Source of the DNA: Epiperipatus broadwayi
Taxonomy: Eukaryota; Onychophora; Udeonychophora; Euonychophora; Peripatidae
Assembly (NCBI GenBank): GCA_028023455.1
Contig: JAQFVV010000023.1
Coordinates: 1,851,501-1,915,500, forward strand
Direction: 5' to 3'
Length of the DNA: 64,000 nt
Each line of letters starts with the position of its first letter. Within the stretch, counting starts at the first letter, position 1. A program made the translations under genes and the position numbers. Of the stretch, positions 37,010 to 50,894 are shown piece after piece. Under the pieces are notes generated by a model. It was not told the origin of the DNA. It was given only the letters and a program-made list of their open reading frames with translations, and did no database searches.

Positions 37010-39289
37010 ACTCTATGTGTATGCTAATTTTTTGTCTGAAAGGGTAATTCAGAAGACTATTTTGGAAACAGTATAATATTATGATCATGTGATTATTAAC
37101 AATTAGTGGCAGTCTGCCATTGCTTATAACCTCCCTATTTTACCATTAATGGAATTTCCATTTCTAATCATGTATCACCTTCCTCATGTGTCATCATTAC
37201 ATATATATAAAGTACAATAATTTTATTTTTTAGATCGTGTATTATTTTTATGATTTTAATCTTAATGAATAATTTGTTGTTGTTTTTTTTATATTTTTTT
37301 ATTTGTTTGTTTGTTTGTTTCTAATGCTCAAAAAATGACAATAAATAAACTTCCATTTTATTTATTAGTGTACTTTTTCTTATTGTTAATATAAGTTTAA
37401 ATTAAAAATATATGTAATAATCTTACAAACTATTAGGTTATAACGAGAACAAAATTTATTTTTTATTAAAGCGCTTAAATATTTTAACAATTAATTTTCA
37501 TAAATTTAACTTTCACCTCAAAGATCAAAAAAAGAATAAAGTGAATGTAATTCAAGGTAATATTTTTTGCCATTTACTCTAAGCTTTAGAAAACAATGAT
37601 AATTTTTAGATGACAGTGTTTATAGTAAGTGGCAGAAGATGGAAAATTATGCGACTAAAATAGCAACATAAGCTGAAAATGTCACGATCATATGATGTTT
37701 TATTGGTTTATAATCCAAAGTAGTTGTTAAATTCTTGAGATTAGCCTGTTAGAATATTTAAATAATTTAATAAAAAATAATTACATTATTATGTACAAAC
37801 AGTTACTTGCTTTATTATCTCTTGAATATATTCACAACATAAGGAATATTTAAGATTTTTTTTATAAAAAAAAACAGATATTATTTAAGTTGTTAATATT
37901 AAAGTTCCCAATTTGGATTCTATGGAATTCTAGAATTCTGTTCAATAAAATTTGAGATCTGCATTAAAATCAAACTTTTGAGTTCTTATTAATAGTATAA
38001 AATATATATGAAATGGTTTTGTTTATAGTGACCAAAAACAATACAGAAGTAAATTGTGTGTCATTCCTGAGATTAAAATTCAGCTATCCATAATTAAATC
38101 AAATATTGAAAGAAATATATGCAATATGAAAAATATATGAGCACTCTGTGCAAATTTAAATTTTAAGAATTTTAACTTCTACTAATGTAAAATAAACAAA
38201 TTGATCTCTTTTAATGTATATCTTTCATCTATAGTATAGACTTATCAGATATGTTAAAGTTTTCAAAATGTGATCGTTATATCAGAATTTTAATTTCATA
38301 GAGAATGACATTTTAATAGGTTTTAAACATTATTATTTGATTACTGATCATAGAAATTTCTTAGTGCACAAAACTCATACATATATTTTAATCTTTTAAC
38401 TATGAAAATATTATATATATATTACTAAAATGTTCTCTATTTTTCAAGAAATAAAATTTTTAAGATAAGACTAGTGTATCTAAAATTGTATAGGAAAACA
38501 TTTTTTTAAATTAAATTTTAACATTTTACTAAAATTGAAGACTTCTTTTTTTTCTTCATTTTAAAAAGAAATAGCATAGAATTTTTTTTATAAAGTAGAT
38601 TTTTTTAGAATTAAATTTAATATTTGAAAAAAAAAAAAAGTTTTTTCAAGTTTATTTATTTTCATTGAAAGTCAGTTTCATATAAAAACAAAATTTTATC
38701 CATAGGAACAATTGCTGCTAAAATTATATTTGAAAGTAAGAATTTTTCAAGTTAAATTTTATATCTTTAATAGACTTTTACCTTTTTAATAGTGTAAATG
38801 GCAATGTATTTTTAGTATGCTTCATAATTATGGCAATTATTTTTTCATTATAGTTCGTTTTCTTTTAATTTTTATAGAAGTTTTCAGCAGTCATAATTTC
38901 TTGTAGATTTAATATTTTAAAAATCATTTCATGAATTTTTGACTTATTAAATTCATTATATTGTAACATGATAATGACATCATAAATTACATTTAGAATT
39001 GAAGTACAAAATATTTTATCTTTATATTTTATGTTTTTCAGTAAAATTATGTTTAGTGATCAGGAAAATACTGTCTTTAGCAAAATCTTAGTATGCCTAA
39101 CAACCCATTTGTATTTAGTTGCTAACTGACTTTAACAAATTTCAAGAAGTCAATCTAGGGATTTTTTGACTTGCCAATGAAAAATAGAAATAAGTAGATA
39201 GCTAGTTAAATGACTACGATTTTGTATTTATATTCTCTTTTAATTAAGTATTAATTAGTCAGAATTTAATTAACTTTCTATAATTAACC
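37010..39289. other. AT-rich non-coding stretch
   Basis: No gene, repeat family or structured element was recognised. There are several A/T homopolymers (for example ~38627-38639). Confidence 0.45.
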
Positions 39290-40081
39290 ATTATATGGCA
39301 CAATCCAAATAATATAAATAAATTTATATAACTGATTAACCACTGATGAAATAATGATTAATTAATTTGGTCACTCATTGGTATATTAAATTTTAACTAA
39401 ATTGTATATATGATTTATTATGATAAAGTTTTCTTGATTATTCACAGACTTCAACTATATCTCCCTTCTTTAATAATAATCCTGGAATATCTGAAAGATG
39501 AAGTCAATAACTTGCTTAATTCAATACACATTGAATCTTTTGAAGCTGATTTCTCATATCAAAATCAAAATATTTTTGTAATACTGAATAAAATTAGTTT
39601 TGATTAATTTGCATAACACCAGGCATCCATTTTAGAAAATGCCACAATCTAAACTTTTATATTGACCAACTTTATTTCAATGAGAAAATGTTTCTAATCC
39701 CATTCTTTCATATATATTTGTTTCTAAACACATATCTTAATTTTTGGGCATGGATTTTGGATTTAGAGAGGTTGTTTTGCATTTTATAGAGAAATAATAA
39801 ATTATACAGATAAAATGAATCAGGTTGGTGCAAAATTTATTTTAGTATTGAGATTTTTAATGATTAATTAAAATAAATGAAAATTCTAAAACTCAGAAAC
39901 TATGGCATATGTTCTAATTAACATGTTTTCAAGCAAATTATTTTATACTTGTTATACGGTTTATTACTAATATATTTGTTTTTCCCACTGGATGATATAA
40001 TAAATTTTTCTAACAAAATTGACCAAATTCAGGTCAATTAAAATCTTGTACATAAAAAAGTAAAATATGAAATAGATATAA

Positions 40082-41422
40082 TATATATATATATCAAAAT
40101 TTATTATAAGATATTTTAAGGATTATATAAAACTGGGTCAATTTTGTGTTTCTTCTTCCTTTGAAGCTTTTAAGAAAATAAATGGTTTTGTTTTGGATGA
40201 TGATTGTGTTTTTGGTAGTTTAGATATTGAAAATATGTACCAATCGATTAATAGATTAAAAAGTATTTATGTTTTTCTTTCAATTTTAAAAAAATTAGAA
40301 TGTTTTTTTGCAGATAAGATTAAGGTTTTTCATGATTTGCTTTTGCTGTTAGAGGATTCAATGTATTTTATGTCTAATGATGTGTTTTATAAGATTAGAG
40401 AAGGTTGGATTATTGGTTATGTCATTTCTCCATTGATGTGTGCTGTCTATATTGATTATTTGGAGTGTAGTATTATTAATATGTTTTCATGTTCTATTAA
40501 ATTATTTGTTAGGTATGTTGATGATTGTTTGTTTGTTATTCAGAAAGAGAAATTAGAAGAGTTTTTATGTGGATTGAATGATTTTGATTCTAGTATTAAG
40601 TTTACAATTGAGGGGGGTGGTTTTGATTTTGTAAAATTAAAATTTTTAGATTTAAATGTTGAGAAGGTTAATGATGTTTTGTTTTGTAGTCATTTTATAA
40701 AACCTAAAAATTTGAGAAATATGATTAGGCCTGATAGTTATCAGCCTTTTATACATAAAAAAATGTATTTGTTGAATTTTTGTTGTCGGAATAGAAGGCT
40801 TAATAATTTTAATAATGATGCTGATATTCAAAGAAGTCAATATGCTGCTGAATATGTAGAATTGGGTTATAGTCATGATTTTATTAAAAAAGTGGTATTT
40901 AATAATAATGTTTATAGTCATGATTTGGATGATAAGAATTTTGTTGGTAAGGATGATGATTATATGTCTTTACCATTTAAAGCATCAATTTATAATTTGG
41001 TTTATAGGAATAGTCATTTGTTAGGTGGAAAGAAGGTGGCATGGAGGAAAGGTTCTGATTTGAATTCATTACTTAATGGTTCAAAGCAGTCTATTGATAG
41101 TAGGTCTATTCCTGGTATTGTTTATAAAATTCCATGTAGTTGCGGTAAATTTTATGTAGGCCAGAGTAAATTTAGCCTTAATGAAAGGGTTAAGGTTCAT
41201 ATAAGTAGAGTTAAACATAGGTATCTTAACTCAGCTTTATATATTCATGAATTGAATACAGGTCATAGAATATTGTTTAACAATGCTTCGGTTATTTTTT
41301 ATGAAAAGAATGAGTTAAAAAGAAGAATAAAGGAGACTTTGATGATAAAACTCCTTGATTCTGAGGCTATCAATCTTATGAAGACTTCTTTTGATAATAA
41401 GGGAAGGTGGAGTTTGAAATGA
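40082..41422 (+). CDS. Penelope-like element RT plus GIY-YIG endonuclease, 5'-truncated
   Basis: An open frame runs from just after a TAA in the (TA)n at 40079-40081 to TGA at 41420-41422, about 446 codons with no internal stop. There is no initiating ATG; the frame simply starts at the truncation point. RT motifs counted from codon TTG 40193: SLDIENMYQSI (9-19), GYVISPLMC (75-83) and VRYVDD (106-111, catalytic Asp pair). A GIY-YIG endonuclease follows: GIVYKIPCSCGKFYVGQS (308-325), the conserved Arg in NERVKVH (331-337), and Cys/His residues typical of Penelope-type EN. The N-terminal region of a full element is missing. The intact frame suggests recent insertion. It could not transpose by itself. 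Confidence 0.9.
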   Translation, partial: YIYISKFIIRYFKDYIKLGQFCVSSSFEAFKKINGFVLDDDCVFGSLDIENMYQSINRLKSIYVFLSILKKLECFFADKIKVFHDLLLLLEDSMYFMSNDVFYKIREGWIIGYVISPLMCAVYIDYLECSIINMFSCSIKLFVRYVDDCLFVIQKEKLEEFLCGLNDFDSSIKFTIEGGGFDFVKLKFLDLNVEKVNDVLFCSHFIKPKNLRNMIRPDSYQPFIHKKMYLLNFCCRNRRLNNFNNDADIQRSQYAAEYVELGYSHDFIKKVVFNNNVYSHDLDDKNFVGKDDDYMSLPFKASIYNLVYRNSHLLGGKKVAWRKGSDLNSLLNGSKQSIDSRSIPGIVYKIPCSCGKFYVGQSKFSLNERVKVHISRVKHRYLNSALYIHELNTGHRILFNNASVIFYEKNELKRRIKETLMIKLLDSEAINLMKTSFDNKGRWSLK

Positions 41423-41630
41423 ATTATGGGAAGGTTTGTTTGTTTGTATATATATATGTTTTCTTTTAGGTTGATTTTCACTTGAGAAGGTCTATTTGTA
41501 GTAGATGAAACCATGGTTGTGTAAGGATTTTAGTAAAATTTTGAATTTAATCTAGTATTGTATTGTTTTATGGTTTTGCATTTTATTTTTGCTAGTATAG
41601 TGTTAGACAGTTTTGGTTTTATATATATCA
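41423..41630 (+). mobile_element. 3' UTR of the Penelope-like element
   Basis: Sequence from the stop to a (TA)n-containing end near 41620-41630, where similarity to the duplicated background resumes. It includes a hammerhead-like structure at 41474-41527. The whole insertion therefore spans about 40080-41630 between TA-rich ends. Confidence 0.6.
41474..41527 (+). ncRNA. Hammerhead-like motif in Penelope 3' UTR (core mutated)
   Basis: The fold has stem I CAC/GTG extended by TT/AA pairs, and stem II GTCTA/TAGAT (five pairs, one G-U). GAAA lies at 41507-41510. A CC/GG stem III is followed by a GUU triplet, with cleavage expected after T41518. The core reads TTGAGAA where CTGANGA is expected, i.e. 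two transitions (C3 to T, G8 to A). This copy is thus probably inactive, but it links the element to the hammerhead-bearing repeats elsewhere in the window. Confidence 0.5.
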
Positions 41631-42640
41631 AAAATAAACAATTATTTGGATATTAAATACTAATATAAAAGTGTTTAATATGTTTTCCTAAATCGGAAGA
41701 ATCAATCAATTTCTGGAGATTTTTTAATTTTTTCTGATATGTCTTTTTTTTTTTTTTTTGAAAGATCATGATTTTATATTATCTAGCTGTAATAATTGCG
41801 CAATTTTTACTCATATGGTAGTTTCTTCTTCCATTGTGATTTTTTTCATAGACAAGCATTTCAGTTGCAGTAGGCTAATTAAATAGTACTTGATATTACA
41901 TGATAGTCAGATGGTTTCATTAAGATTGGTGCTTTTTGCTGCTTATATGTCCAAAAACAAATATACTGGATTCCATATTACTAATGTATAAATTAGTTAT
42001 AATGATTCTTAAAATCTTTTAAAACAATTGATTCTATAGTAATTTTGATTGTTATTTTTTTATAATCAGTGCTTCTTGAGCTTCTGAACTCTGATGTAAA
42101 TAAATAAAATGGAACTCTGCACACTCAAAAATTAAAAGCATTCAAAAACAAACACTTTAAGCTAATAAAAAAAAACTCCTACTTCAGCTAATCTGATATG
42201 AGCTCAATTCAAAAACCACTTGTTTTTTTTTATTTCCTTGTTTATGATGTCAAGATAATAGTTTAAAAATAATTTATCTGAATGTTTTGTTTTTTTTTGT
42301 TTCTAATTATAACATTTGTGTTTTTGATAAGCAACTTAATTGCTCTCATTACTTAATTAACTATTTGCCTTTTAAGATAATTGATTGCTTATCAAAATAT
42401 GTCTTTTAATTAACCTAATTATAATAAAAACAAAATTACATTTTTTTTTCTATTATATTTTGGATTAAATTATTTGGTACAAACACTGAATGTTAAGCAT
42501 TCCGTACAATATTATTTATCAAGCAAGATAAATTTATTTGGGCATATGACATTTAATACTTCAGAATATCTCTAATGATTAAAATGAAAGTAATAAGACC
42601 AAAGCTTCTCATATTTTTTATAGGAGAGAAAGAAAGTCAT

Positions 42641-45600
42641 TTGTACATTAATGTTCTAATATCTTTATATTTTTTCCTTGACAATACTTTTTCTATATCT
42701 TTCTATTTATATCTTTACTCATAAATTTCATTATATGTATTATTTAAGTTTGTTAGGTCCTTTTATAGATTTCTTCATTGGCTTTGTGGTATTGAAGCTG
42801 TTATTCTTTATTACAGAGTTATGCATTGGTTTATCTTATTATGATGGTAGTTTAAATATAAATTTAATTCCTCAATATTAAATAATCCTATCCAAATAGA
42901 TTTAATTCATTAACATGTTATAATTCTATTATCACTTTAAACTTAAGTTTTAAATGACAACAATAGCATTCTTACCTGGAATAACTGATGAACTTTTGAT
43001 GTTTTTGAGGTCATCTGGGATTACCTATTGATACTAGATAACTTCAGTTAATCAAGCAAAACAATGAAATCTAAAGTCCAAGTTATTAGTTCATCCCTTT
43101 AAATACACAATGAATTAAGTTATTTTAAAATAAGTCCAAAAATTGTCAATTTGATCTAATAGATAAACCTTTAACAAGATCAACCAGAAATTCATTAACT
43201 GGCAAAAAGCTAAAACAAAATATGAATTAGTAAATACCTTAATTAATCCAATGTAGTTATATTTCCCTCTGTAACAAATAAATATTGAAACAATCATAAA
43301 TAATTTGGACTCAGGACATTGTGCCTTTTCATGTCCAAATATCCTTCAATATTTGATTTTTTCTCCAACAGCTTTCTAAGAATAAGCACAGACTCTTTTT
43401 TCATCATTGTTCTTAAGAAATTAACTTATGATTCATTCTCACCTGGATTTTTCATAAATTTATTGATTGTAAAAAAAAAAACACTTCCGGCTTTATAAGT
43501 TCTGATTTTTTTTTAATTCTTCATTAGAAAGACATTGTCTCCCTATTGATTTGCAATATAAGGACTTTGTAAAAGTTTTAATATTTCCTGTATATAATTA
43601 ATCTGGATGGGATATTTTGTAAGGTCCAAACATCAATATTAAAACACAAGGCATTTGTTCCTAGTTATGTTTCCTCTCTTTACTGCTCTTAACAACTGCT
43701 TACTAGATTAGCATAATTTCTTTTCTGCATTTTTTTATTGATTTCTGCATAAATGAAAAACTTATCTTTTGCTTGGTTTCTTAATAATCATTATAGTACA
43801 TTTTCTCCTGATACAATAATGACATTTATCTGAATTATCTTTGAATATGTTTATTTATGGCTAGTAGTAAGTTATTCTTTGATATCTTAATATCTTTCAC
43901 TGACTTCTACAATGTTACTAACTGCCTTAATATTTCTTTTGTAGGTTAAATCATTGTTTTAATGTTAAGACAAATTTCTGATACAAATGAAGGGATTCTT
44001 TTTACTTTAATCCTTCTGTGAACTCCAAATGTTGAATATACTTGGCCCAAACAGAAGAAATTTCTATTGAAGTCCTTGATAGTTTAAAGTCCTGTAATCT
44101 CTTTAACTTTTTTTTTGTGTAAGTGAAGTCTGGGCCTGATGATTGGTAAACTATATTCGCTTACATTTCATTCTCTGTTGCTTTTTCTTTATGTAAGTCT
44201 ATTTCTTTAATTATTTCCTCTGATGAACTTTATTCTTTTTCAAACTCCAGAACTTTTTTTTCTATTTCTATCTAGATTTTCATTTTGTTCTTTATTGAAA
44301 TACTGCTACTGTTAGATTTTTACCTCTCTCTCTATGATAAAATTGTTATGATTTATTTTGGATATGTTACTTTCATTATTATTTATCTTTGTGATAATGC
44401 AATGAGAACCTAACTGGAAGACTCAATATTCTTCAGTTCAAAAATTGTTTATCACAACATTCTTATTGTTTTTGTAAGGACATAATTTGGTGAATAAAAA
44501 GCTCCATTAATTTTTTGAAGGGATGCTGTATGCTAATACCAATTTCTATTTCTTAACCAGTTATTTCAATGAAAAAATAATTTTTCAGGATGTTCCATAG
44601 GTTTTTCTCAACCTCTCCCCTGAATGTTCTAATTCTCAGAAATTTATCTATGGGATTCTGGAACATCTCACAGATCTATTTTTAATATTTTGATGAATTC
44701 ATGTAGCTGTTTCAGCCTTGTTATTGTTTTATCTGTATTGATGATTATGCTATATACCTTTTTTGCAATTCATCTAAACATTTGTGAATTTTTTAATGTC
44801 TTGTATCAAGTCTCTCTCTTGGGATATCTATATTTTTAATATGATATTCACAGTCATATGTGTCAACTTCTGTTTTTTCTTTCTGGCATAACTTTATACT
44901 TTCTTTTAATGGATCTTGCTCTGTTTTTATCCTTGATTGTCTTTGGTGCTTGTCAAGCTCTTGTCTTATAAGCTGCTTCTGTATTTCTCTTTCCAATTAC
45001 CATCTTTTGCTTAATACTGTTTACACATATGACATTGTACTTATCTAACATTTTAGTTATCACTATTTCTCTTTATTCACTTTTTTCTAGCCTCATTTTT
45101 TTACTTCTCTCTACATTCATTTATCATTTGTTTATTTTCAGATTTTTGTTGATACTGTCTTCATTCTTCTTTCCTATATATTTATTTTCTTAATTTGATG
45201 TACCATTTCCATTTTGTCTTTCTCTTTTTTATTATTATTATATTTCATTCTCTTTAATATTGTTTCTATTTATTTCAGCATTATTTGATATTTCAGCTTG
45301 ATTTGTTTTATCATTTTCAGCATTGCTTGATTTTTCTCTCTCATTTTATTTCAGTATTCATTAATTTTCAGTGTCGGTATTTTCCATCATTTTTATAATT
45401 GTCTGGTTTTTTTGCAGTCTCTCTTGATTTTCAGCCTTGGTATCTTTCATAATTTTCATTATTGCTTGATTTCAGTCTTAGGATTTTGCTTATCTTTTTT
45501 TCTATTCTTCATTTTTTCCATTATTTTCAGAATTATTAGATTTTTAGTCTTAGCATTTTTATTATTTTTCCTTTTTTTTCCCCCAGAATTTTGCTTATTT

Positions 45601-46179
45601 CTTGATTTTGATCTCATTTTGTCTGATAAGTGACTATAACATTGTCTTTTGGTTCTCATATTTGATAAGCTTTTATTTTCAATTATTTTTTAGATCAAAG
45701 TGCTTACTATTTTTACTTTAGTTTTTATTAATTAGTCTACTGTACATCTCTCCCTTCTCTGCAACTTTCCAAAATATCACTTGAGATCTAAGTTTATCTT
45801 ACTCACCTTTCCATTTGTCCATACATAAAATCATGATCATCTATTTTTTAATAATGAGTCATAATTATTATCTTTGAAAATGTACTCACTGAATAGAGTT
45901 TAAAAAACTATGTTGATAAAAGCCTCCAAAAATTTGTGATCATTATATTTATGTTCATGTAGGTCAGCCAAAATTATATACCAGTATACCCAAAAAATAC
46001 TTTAAAAGATTTGATAAATCACTTCAATCGATTTATTGAGTCCCACTTTAGGCATCAATATTAGGAAATGGAAAACATATGAAATTTGATTGGTAAAGGC
46101 CTATAATGAAGTGGAATATTGAAATAAATGTATAAACATTATAATTAGTCATCTCTGTTGATGGTGAAATCCTTAGTGA
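42641..46179. other. T-rich non-coding stretch between duplication copies
   Basis: No confident gene. On the minus strand, 45660-43900 is rich in Lys/Glu-type codons, with short open pieces such as ANIVYQSSGPDFTYTKKK (~44150) and MEREIQKQLIRQELDKHQRQ (44996). They could be remnants of a coiled-coil protein or an element ORF, but stops are frequent and no domain is recognised. Confidence 0.3.
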
Positions 46180-46474
46180 ATAAACTCGATCATTTATTGA
46201 GCCTTAAATTTTATATATTGTTTATTATGATAAAATCTTCCTGTTAATTTACAGACCTCAACTATAGCTTCTTTTTCTAATGATAAACCTAGAATATCTG
46301 GAAACTGAAATCAATAAACCTTCTAAATTAAGTTTTTAAGATGACTTCTCATATCAAAACCTTATAATATTTAATAAAATTAGTTTTGATTTATTTATAG
46401 AATAACAGGAGTCATTTTTAGAAGAAATATAAGCTTTTATATTGAATAACTTTATTTCAATGGGAATATATGAT

Positions 46475-48075
46475 ACACCCCGTGTGTATGTAATTTATGG
46501 TACATGAGTTTAAGTAAAGTCATGCATAGCTATAGGATTCAAATTTATTAAACTTTTAAAAAAAGAAAGAGAAAAATAACTTTGTAACAACTTTTTTTTA
46601 AAGTTAAATATTTAATAAAAAGAATTTTTTTTTTTTTTTCTGTGGTAACTTTATGTAATTAATAGATAGGTAGTTCTACAGATCAGGTAATTTATTTATT
46701 TTATTAAAGAAAAAAATTGACTAATTAAAAACCAAAATTAAGATTAATAAAATTTTTGTGAATTTGGTTTGCATAAATTTTGTCACTTATTCAAAAATTA
46801 TTGGCTATAAAAGAAGTATGTTTTTATTAATCTTATTTTTCTGCCTGGAGCTGAGATGGAGTGAAGGAAGTAAACTTACCACTAGAAAAAAAAGATTTAA
46901 TTACTGTTATAATTTGCTTTTGATTATTACACCTGAAGCAAACTCACTTATAGTATAAAGAGATAGAAAATAATTTTTATAATAGAAGAGCTAACATGAA
47001 TGGGCAAAGCCTAACTTTTACAAGTTCTGATCATATTCATTCACCAGAGATGGCTGCTGATTGCTTAGAACATATTTGCCTGCTAAATGTGTTACATCAA
47101 TCTGCTGATTGAAGAGAGAGTTAAATTTATGTAAATTAACCTTATGGCCAATTCTTTTGAAGAGATCAGACCAGCAAACCAATCCAGAATTATTATAGTA
47201 CATGTGTATTGTGGGAAAGACTGTATATAAACCAGAAGACTATTGTAGAAGCATCAATCAGCAAATTAACCATTGAAGTGAACTTTAAAACCAGAATTAT
47301 TATAGTCATGCAAAAGGACCTTAAATATATATGCACACATATCTACATATCCATGTATCTACAATTCTAGAGGAAAGAAAAAAACATAACTATGAACTTG
47401 AGGTGAGAATATACTAATTTTGTTTATTGCATTAATTGTCTGTGTATTATTATTATTTCATTTTATTAATGTTTTTATTGGTTTGTATTTAAAGTAATTT
47501 TTAAAGATTTTTTTTCTCTTTCATAATTATTATTGACATCTGTATAAAAAAAAAAAGTTCAGTGTTTTTAGAAGTGAATGGATGATATTTGATATGCTTT
47601 TGTAACTTTTATTATATTTTTGTCAAAATATTCTCAACATATAAGCATGTGTGTACATAATTTATATTATCTAACAGAAAGATTGAAAGCTAGCATTAGT
47701 GAATAAATACTGGTCTAGAAATTAAGAATCCCAATAAGGGTTAATTTGTCATGTAGTATGGACTGCCATATGCATAAAAAAATTATTGGCATTCATTAAT
47801 TACAAATATTTCATTACCACATGATCCATTGGCTAACCTCTGATAAAGTTATAATAAAAATATAATTAAGCTCAGTAAAATTGTACATACTTATAAAAGA
47901 GATTATAAGTCCAATAAGTTGTACCTCTGATTCTCATAACAAAATATTGTGCATGGACTGGGTAACAACCAAATACCCATGAGCCAACTGGTACAGAAAT
48001 GATATGGTGGGGTACCTATGTATTATCGGTTAGTAAATAAGCAATTGATACAATATATATATATATAAAGAGAGA
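46475..48075. other. Insertion relative to duplication copy 1, unclassified
   Basis: About 1.6 kb absent from the equivalent point in copy 1 (~39700). The 46980-47300 part is less AT-rich. The segment ends in (TA)n(GA)n at 48053-48080. No termini, frames or family signature could be established, so an independent deletion in copy 1 is equally possible. Confidence 0.35.
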
Positions 48076-50205
48076 GAGGGAGATTGATCATATGATATAG
48101 AGAAAATGAATCAGGTTGATGCAAATTAATTCAGTAATATATTCTTTAATGTAGGGATATATAGACAATGTTTTATCATCCATATGACCATTTTTTCACT
48201 AACGAGTTTTATCCACCTCTAACTTTTGCACTAATATTTAATTTTTGGATAACATACAGTATGTTATAGATAAATAATATTTACCATTTTTTTCATAATA
48301 TTAAAAAAAATCTAAAATATATTTTTATATTATGGAAAAAATATTTAAATTTAAATATTGAGTTATTTTATAGAGATTTCTTAGTCTGTTTTTTTCTTTT
48401 TTTCATACTCCCAAAATCTAATACAGGTTGAATATGAAATAATTAGTTGTCTTTTTTTGTTGTTGTTTGCTTTTTTTACTTTAACTCATTGAATTTACCT
48501 TTTTGTTATAATTTTTTTCTTTTTATTATTAATAAAAATTGTTTTTGGTTATAGTGTTACTTGGCAAGATTTATTCTTTTATTTTATTTTTATAATTAGG
48601 AATTCAATGCAACAAAATCCATCAATGTGATAAATTTGGAGCATATGCCATAAGTTGATCATTGCTGCTTTATTTGTTAAGTAAAATTAATAAAAATTCT
48701 AAAACTTGGAAGCTATGAAATATTAATTAATTTACTTCTCTTACTGCATGACTATAATAAATTTATATAGCAAAATTGACCAGCACATGACACAAATTAA
48801 AATCACATACACAAATGAAACATGAAGTTCATATAAAAAAGTATTTAAATGCAAATGATTTTATTTTGATATTATTAAATTAAGACAAAAGCTTTTAATA
48901 TGATTGTCTATGTTTGAAAAATCTTTTATGGATACATATAAAAGAACTTTCATTTTTAAATATATATAAATATTTTCCTCAAAAAAAATGCTTAATTCCA
49001 AAAATTGTTTATCAGAATCCATTTATTTCAATTTTGCAATACAGTATTATATGGTGACAATTTCTCTTAATTTTTCAATCAATTCCTGGATGTTTTTTCT
49101 TAATTCTTTTTGAAATCTTATTTTTTTAGAAGGATCATGATTTCATGTAGTCTATTCAGGTTGTGGAAACTTTCTTGATGATTTTTTTCTCTTAGATATG
49201 CAATTGCCTCAATCTTTTTTAACAACACTTGACATTACTTGTTGGGTCATTTGTAGGAGGATTAGAGATATGCACAATGTATGAAGTGGATTTCAGCCAT
49301 GCATTTACATTATAACAGTAACAAAAATACTCGGTTTTCATATTGTTAAGATATATACAATGATAATTAGTTATAAGCTTTTGATTACTTTTTTTGTAAT
49401 CATTACTTCCTGCTTTTCTGAAATCTGATGCTAGTAATTAAGACTGAACTTAGCATGCTCAAAAATAATAACGTTAAAACTAATAGAAAATTCCAATTTC
49501 AGCTGATCTGAACTGAATTCAACTCAAAAACTGATCAACTTTATAAAACCTTGTTTTTTTATATCTCCCTATTCATAATATCAAGGTCAATTTGGTACTT
49601 ATAACGTAATCGGGCTTAGGCCACTTGATGGCATTCTATCTCATCACCTAACAAGTGCCATTTACAAGGCCTGACTTAAATAATACGGCCTATTTCTGCT
49701 TTGTGATAGTTATTGTGAATCCATACACTTATCTTTCATTTACAGTTTGATATATATGTGTGTTTAGTTGGATTAGTCAAATTTTTACAATATACATTAC
49801 ACAATATTTGTATTTACAATTTATTTAATAAACATGAATTTATAGTAATTTTCTAAATGGCCACACCCTTGTTTAGAGAATGTGTAAGGTGTAAAAGCTT
49901 GCCGAGGGTAGGTAAAAAAGAATTCGGCCGATATCGCGTGCGAAATCTCATTTTCACGTGAAATGGATGGCAATCAACTTTTTCTGCAGTTGCCAACAAT
50001 AGAAGCCGAGTATTTCTGCTGTCCAATAAAAATATACACGATTTTTTGTAAATTTCATAGAAAGCACATATTACAAACATGTTTAATAAATAAATAAGAC
50101 ATTTATATGTGTTTGTTGTTGTTTAAAAAAGTTTGAGTTTCTTTCTTTTGTACGACTATGGTTACGATTTTGATATCTTTTATTTTAGCATTACAAACAA
50201 CAGAA

Positions 50206-50235
50206 CACTAACCCTAAACCTAACCCTAAACTAAC
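50206..50235 (+). repeat. Telomere-like array, left half
   Basis: Units AACCCTAAACCTAACCCTAA end in CTAAC, the left target-site duplication of the LTR retrotransposon. The right half is at 53622-53646. Confidence 0.75.
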
Positions 50236-50874
50236 TGTTGTGTTTGGTCTGGATTACAGACCTGACTAACAGTAAATAATATAAAATAATACTGAAACAA
50301 GTATTATAATTTAATATATTTATTATGTACAAATATATACAAACAATATGCAGTATACAAATGCATATTTATAAGTTGAATCTTGGAGTTTAATGTAACT
50401 CTTGTGTTCTGCCTGCCGCTTCCAGCCACACCTTATGGCTTGCCTCATGGGTAAGGTCTATGACTCTTCCAGCTGTACAAGACAGCTTGCCTCGAGCTGA
50501 GTGTGATCTTAGCAGCGTCCGGTCTCTGTGGGACTTGCCTAGCTGCGTAGATCTAAATAGCGTAGTGCTATTAATGGGAATACTTGCTGCTGTTTAGGTT
50601 AGCAGAGTTTCCCTGGGAGAACGCAAAGCGTCTGTTTAGGTTAGACACGTTCTTCCCTGATTCTCACAAAAGGCTGACTATTTATACCCAGATCCCTGAC
50701 CTTATTGAAAACCTTCGGATTCAGCAAGCATCGTTGCTCATTGGCCTGTAATAATCATTGGCTATGCTTTTATCTATACATCAGCCTATTGGCCTGTGGC
50801 AAACAATGCTTAATCCGATCAGATAAGGTGGCATCTGGAATAGTCCACTTCTGAGAGAAGGGAGGACTATAACA
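50236..50874 (-). repeat. 3' LTR of the retrotransposon
   Basis: The 639-bp LTR starts TGTTGTGTTTGG and ends GGACTATAACA on the plus strand, i.e. TG...CA on the minus strand. The element is read on the minus strand, so this is its 3' LTR. It differs from the 5' LTR at about 16 positions, mostly CpG-type transitions, and retains more CpGs. A purine-rich tract (minus-strand AGGGGGAGGGA, plus 50875-50885) lies immediately inside, as expected for a polypurine tract. Confidence 0.9.
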
Positions 50875-50887
50875 TCCCTCCCCCTGG
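50875..50887 (-). promoter_or_regulatory. Polypurine tract
   Basis: Minus-strand CCAGGGGGAGGGA abuts the 3' LTR. This is the expected position and composition for the RNase-H-resistant primer of plus-strand DNA synthesis in LTR retrotransposons. Confidence 0.75.
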
Positions 50888-50894
50888 CTAAAAT

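Larger units (their letters stand above)
39290..42640 (+). repeat. Old duplication, copy 1
   Basis: Blocks in this interval recur in the same order and orientation at 46180-54430. Matches include TTATTATGATAAA at 39418 and 46225; ATAAAATTAGTTTTGATT; AAAATGAATCAGGTTG at 39813 and 48105; ATTCTAAAACT; CAATCAATTTCTGGA at 41702 versus CAATCAATTCCTGGA at 49075; and TAAGCAACTTAATT at 42330 and 54072. Divergence is considerable. Neither copy has a recognisable gene. Copy 1 is interrupted by the Penelope-like element at 40082-41630. Confidence 0.6.
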
